Assembly: GCF_024707545.1 (NCBI RefSeq)
Contig: NZ_CP062229.1
Coordinates: forward strand, 1,961,001-2,025,000
Length of the DNA: 64,000 nucleotides
Origin: Mesorhizobium onobrychidis
GTDB taxonomy: Bacteria > Pseudomonadota > Alphaproteobacteria > Rhizobiales > Rhizobiaceae
Reading direction: 5' to 3'
The translations under genes were made by a program, and so were the position numbers. Each line of letters starts with the position of its first letter. The first letter of the stretch is position 1. The notes beneath the pieces are model-generated. The model saw nothing but the letters and a program-made list of their open reading frames with translations, was not told the DNA's origin and did not search any database. Below, in pieces: positions 63,679-64,000 of this stretch.

Positions 63679-64000
63679 AACTTGAGAGTTTGATCCTGGC
63701 TCAGAACGAACGCTGGCGGCAGGCTTAACACATGCAAGTCGAGCGCCCCGCAAGGGGAGCGGCAGACGGGTGAGTAACGCGTGGGAATCTACCCATCTCT
63801 ACGGAACAACTCCGGGAAACTGGAGCTAATACCGTATACGTCCTTTTGGAGAAAGATTTATCGGAGATGGATGAGCCCGCGTTGGATTAGCTAGTTGGTG
63901 GGGTAATGGCCTACCAAGGCGACGATCCATAGCTGGTCTGAGAGGATGATCAGCCACATTGGGACTGAGACACGGCCCAAACTCCTACGGGAGGCAGCAG
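63679..64000 (+). rRNA. rrs: 16S ribosomal RNA, 5' part (runs off the window)
   Basis: Begins near AACTTGAGAGTTTGATCCTG and runs through CTACGGGAGGCAGCAG at the right edge (first about 320 nt). The short V1-V2 with GCGCCCCGCAAGGGGAGCGG matches Mesorhizobium-type 16S. The mature 5' end is placed by family consensus. Confidence 0.97.

Overview
This window is chromosomal DNA of an alphaproteobacterium of the order Rhizobiales, most likely Mesorhizobium. The partial 16S rRNA at the right edge has the hallmark Mesorhizobium V1-V2 sequence. The coding style (GC-rich, dense, frequent 4-bp ATGA gene overlaps), the Rhizobiales-restricted families (DUF3606, DUF982, DUF992, Atu4866, EcfG-type promoters) and the dispersed 44-45 bp palindromic repeats all agree with this.

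Layout, left to right. (1) 1-7.9 kb: a complete high-affinity potassium uptake operon on the minus strand, in the order orf26-kdpF-kdpA-orf70-kdpB-kdpC-kdpD-kdpE. It carries two small extra membrane-protein genes that are not part of the textbook operon. (2) 8-11.4 kb: a three-gene membrane/surface glycan cluster (GT2 glycosyltransferase, methyltransferase, polytopic membrane protein). (3) 11.5-21 kb: an accessory, stress-flavoured region. It holds three DUF3606 genes, a DUF982 gene, a NYN/LOTUS RNase-like protein, an Omp25-type porin, an Atu4866 gene with a 190-bp duplicated tail fragment, a frameshifted carboxymuconolactone-decarboxylase-like gene, two SDR genes, a LysR regulator, a stand-alone LigD-type ligase and a 215-bp MITE-like element. 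EcfG/RpoE2-type promoters can be read upstream of several of these. (4) 21.2-22.8 kb: tRNA-Ser(GGA), a small membrane protein and msrA.

(5) 23-33.4 kb: a nucleoside uptake and salvage locus: BMP-family binding protein, ABC ATPase, two permeases, cytidine deaminase, purine nucleoside phosphorylase, thymidine phosphorylase, then upp and add on the other strand. Imported nucleosides would be deaminated and phosphorolysed to bases. Between cdd and the phosphorylase sits a chain of three identical six-codon minicistrons. (6) 33.5-38.1 kb: ubiE, ubiB and coaBC (dfp), with a two-antitoxin VapBC/FitAB-like module inserted between ubiB and coaBC. (7) 38-43.5 kb: MFS transporter, DUF992, TPR lipoprotein, rpsU, a ferritin-like DUF892 gene with a membrane-protein partner, and a SET-domain protein. 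(8) 43.6-50.2 kb: an SDR gene and the heterotetrameric sarcosine oxidase operon soxBDAG. (9) 50.2-61.9 kb: a small secreted protein behind a promoter with three CGTACATGTACG-type operators next to a tetR gene, a frameshifted membrane protein gene, a MaoC/SDR pair, a SnoaL-like protein, an RND efflux pump, a LysR regulator divergent from a secreted alpha/beta hydrolase, and a CBS-domain protein.

(10) 62.1-64 kb is the most unusual part. A compact (about 301 nt) RNase P RNA-like gene lies 33 nt upstream of a tight array of five tRNA genes, Leu(UAA)-Ser(CGA)-Tyr(GUA)-Cys(GCA)-Ser(GCU), followed by a strong rrn-type promoter and the 16S rRNA. The RNase P-like RNA keeps the conserved core (P1-P4 and the CR-I and CR-V signatures) but lacks much of the usual peripheral structure. 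Four of the five tRNAs are long-variable-arm tRNAs, and the Leu tRNA has C instead of the near-universal U at position 33.
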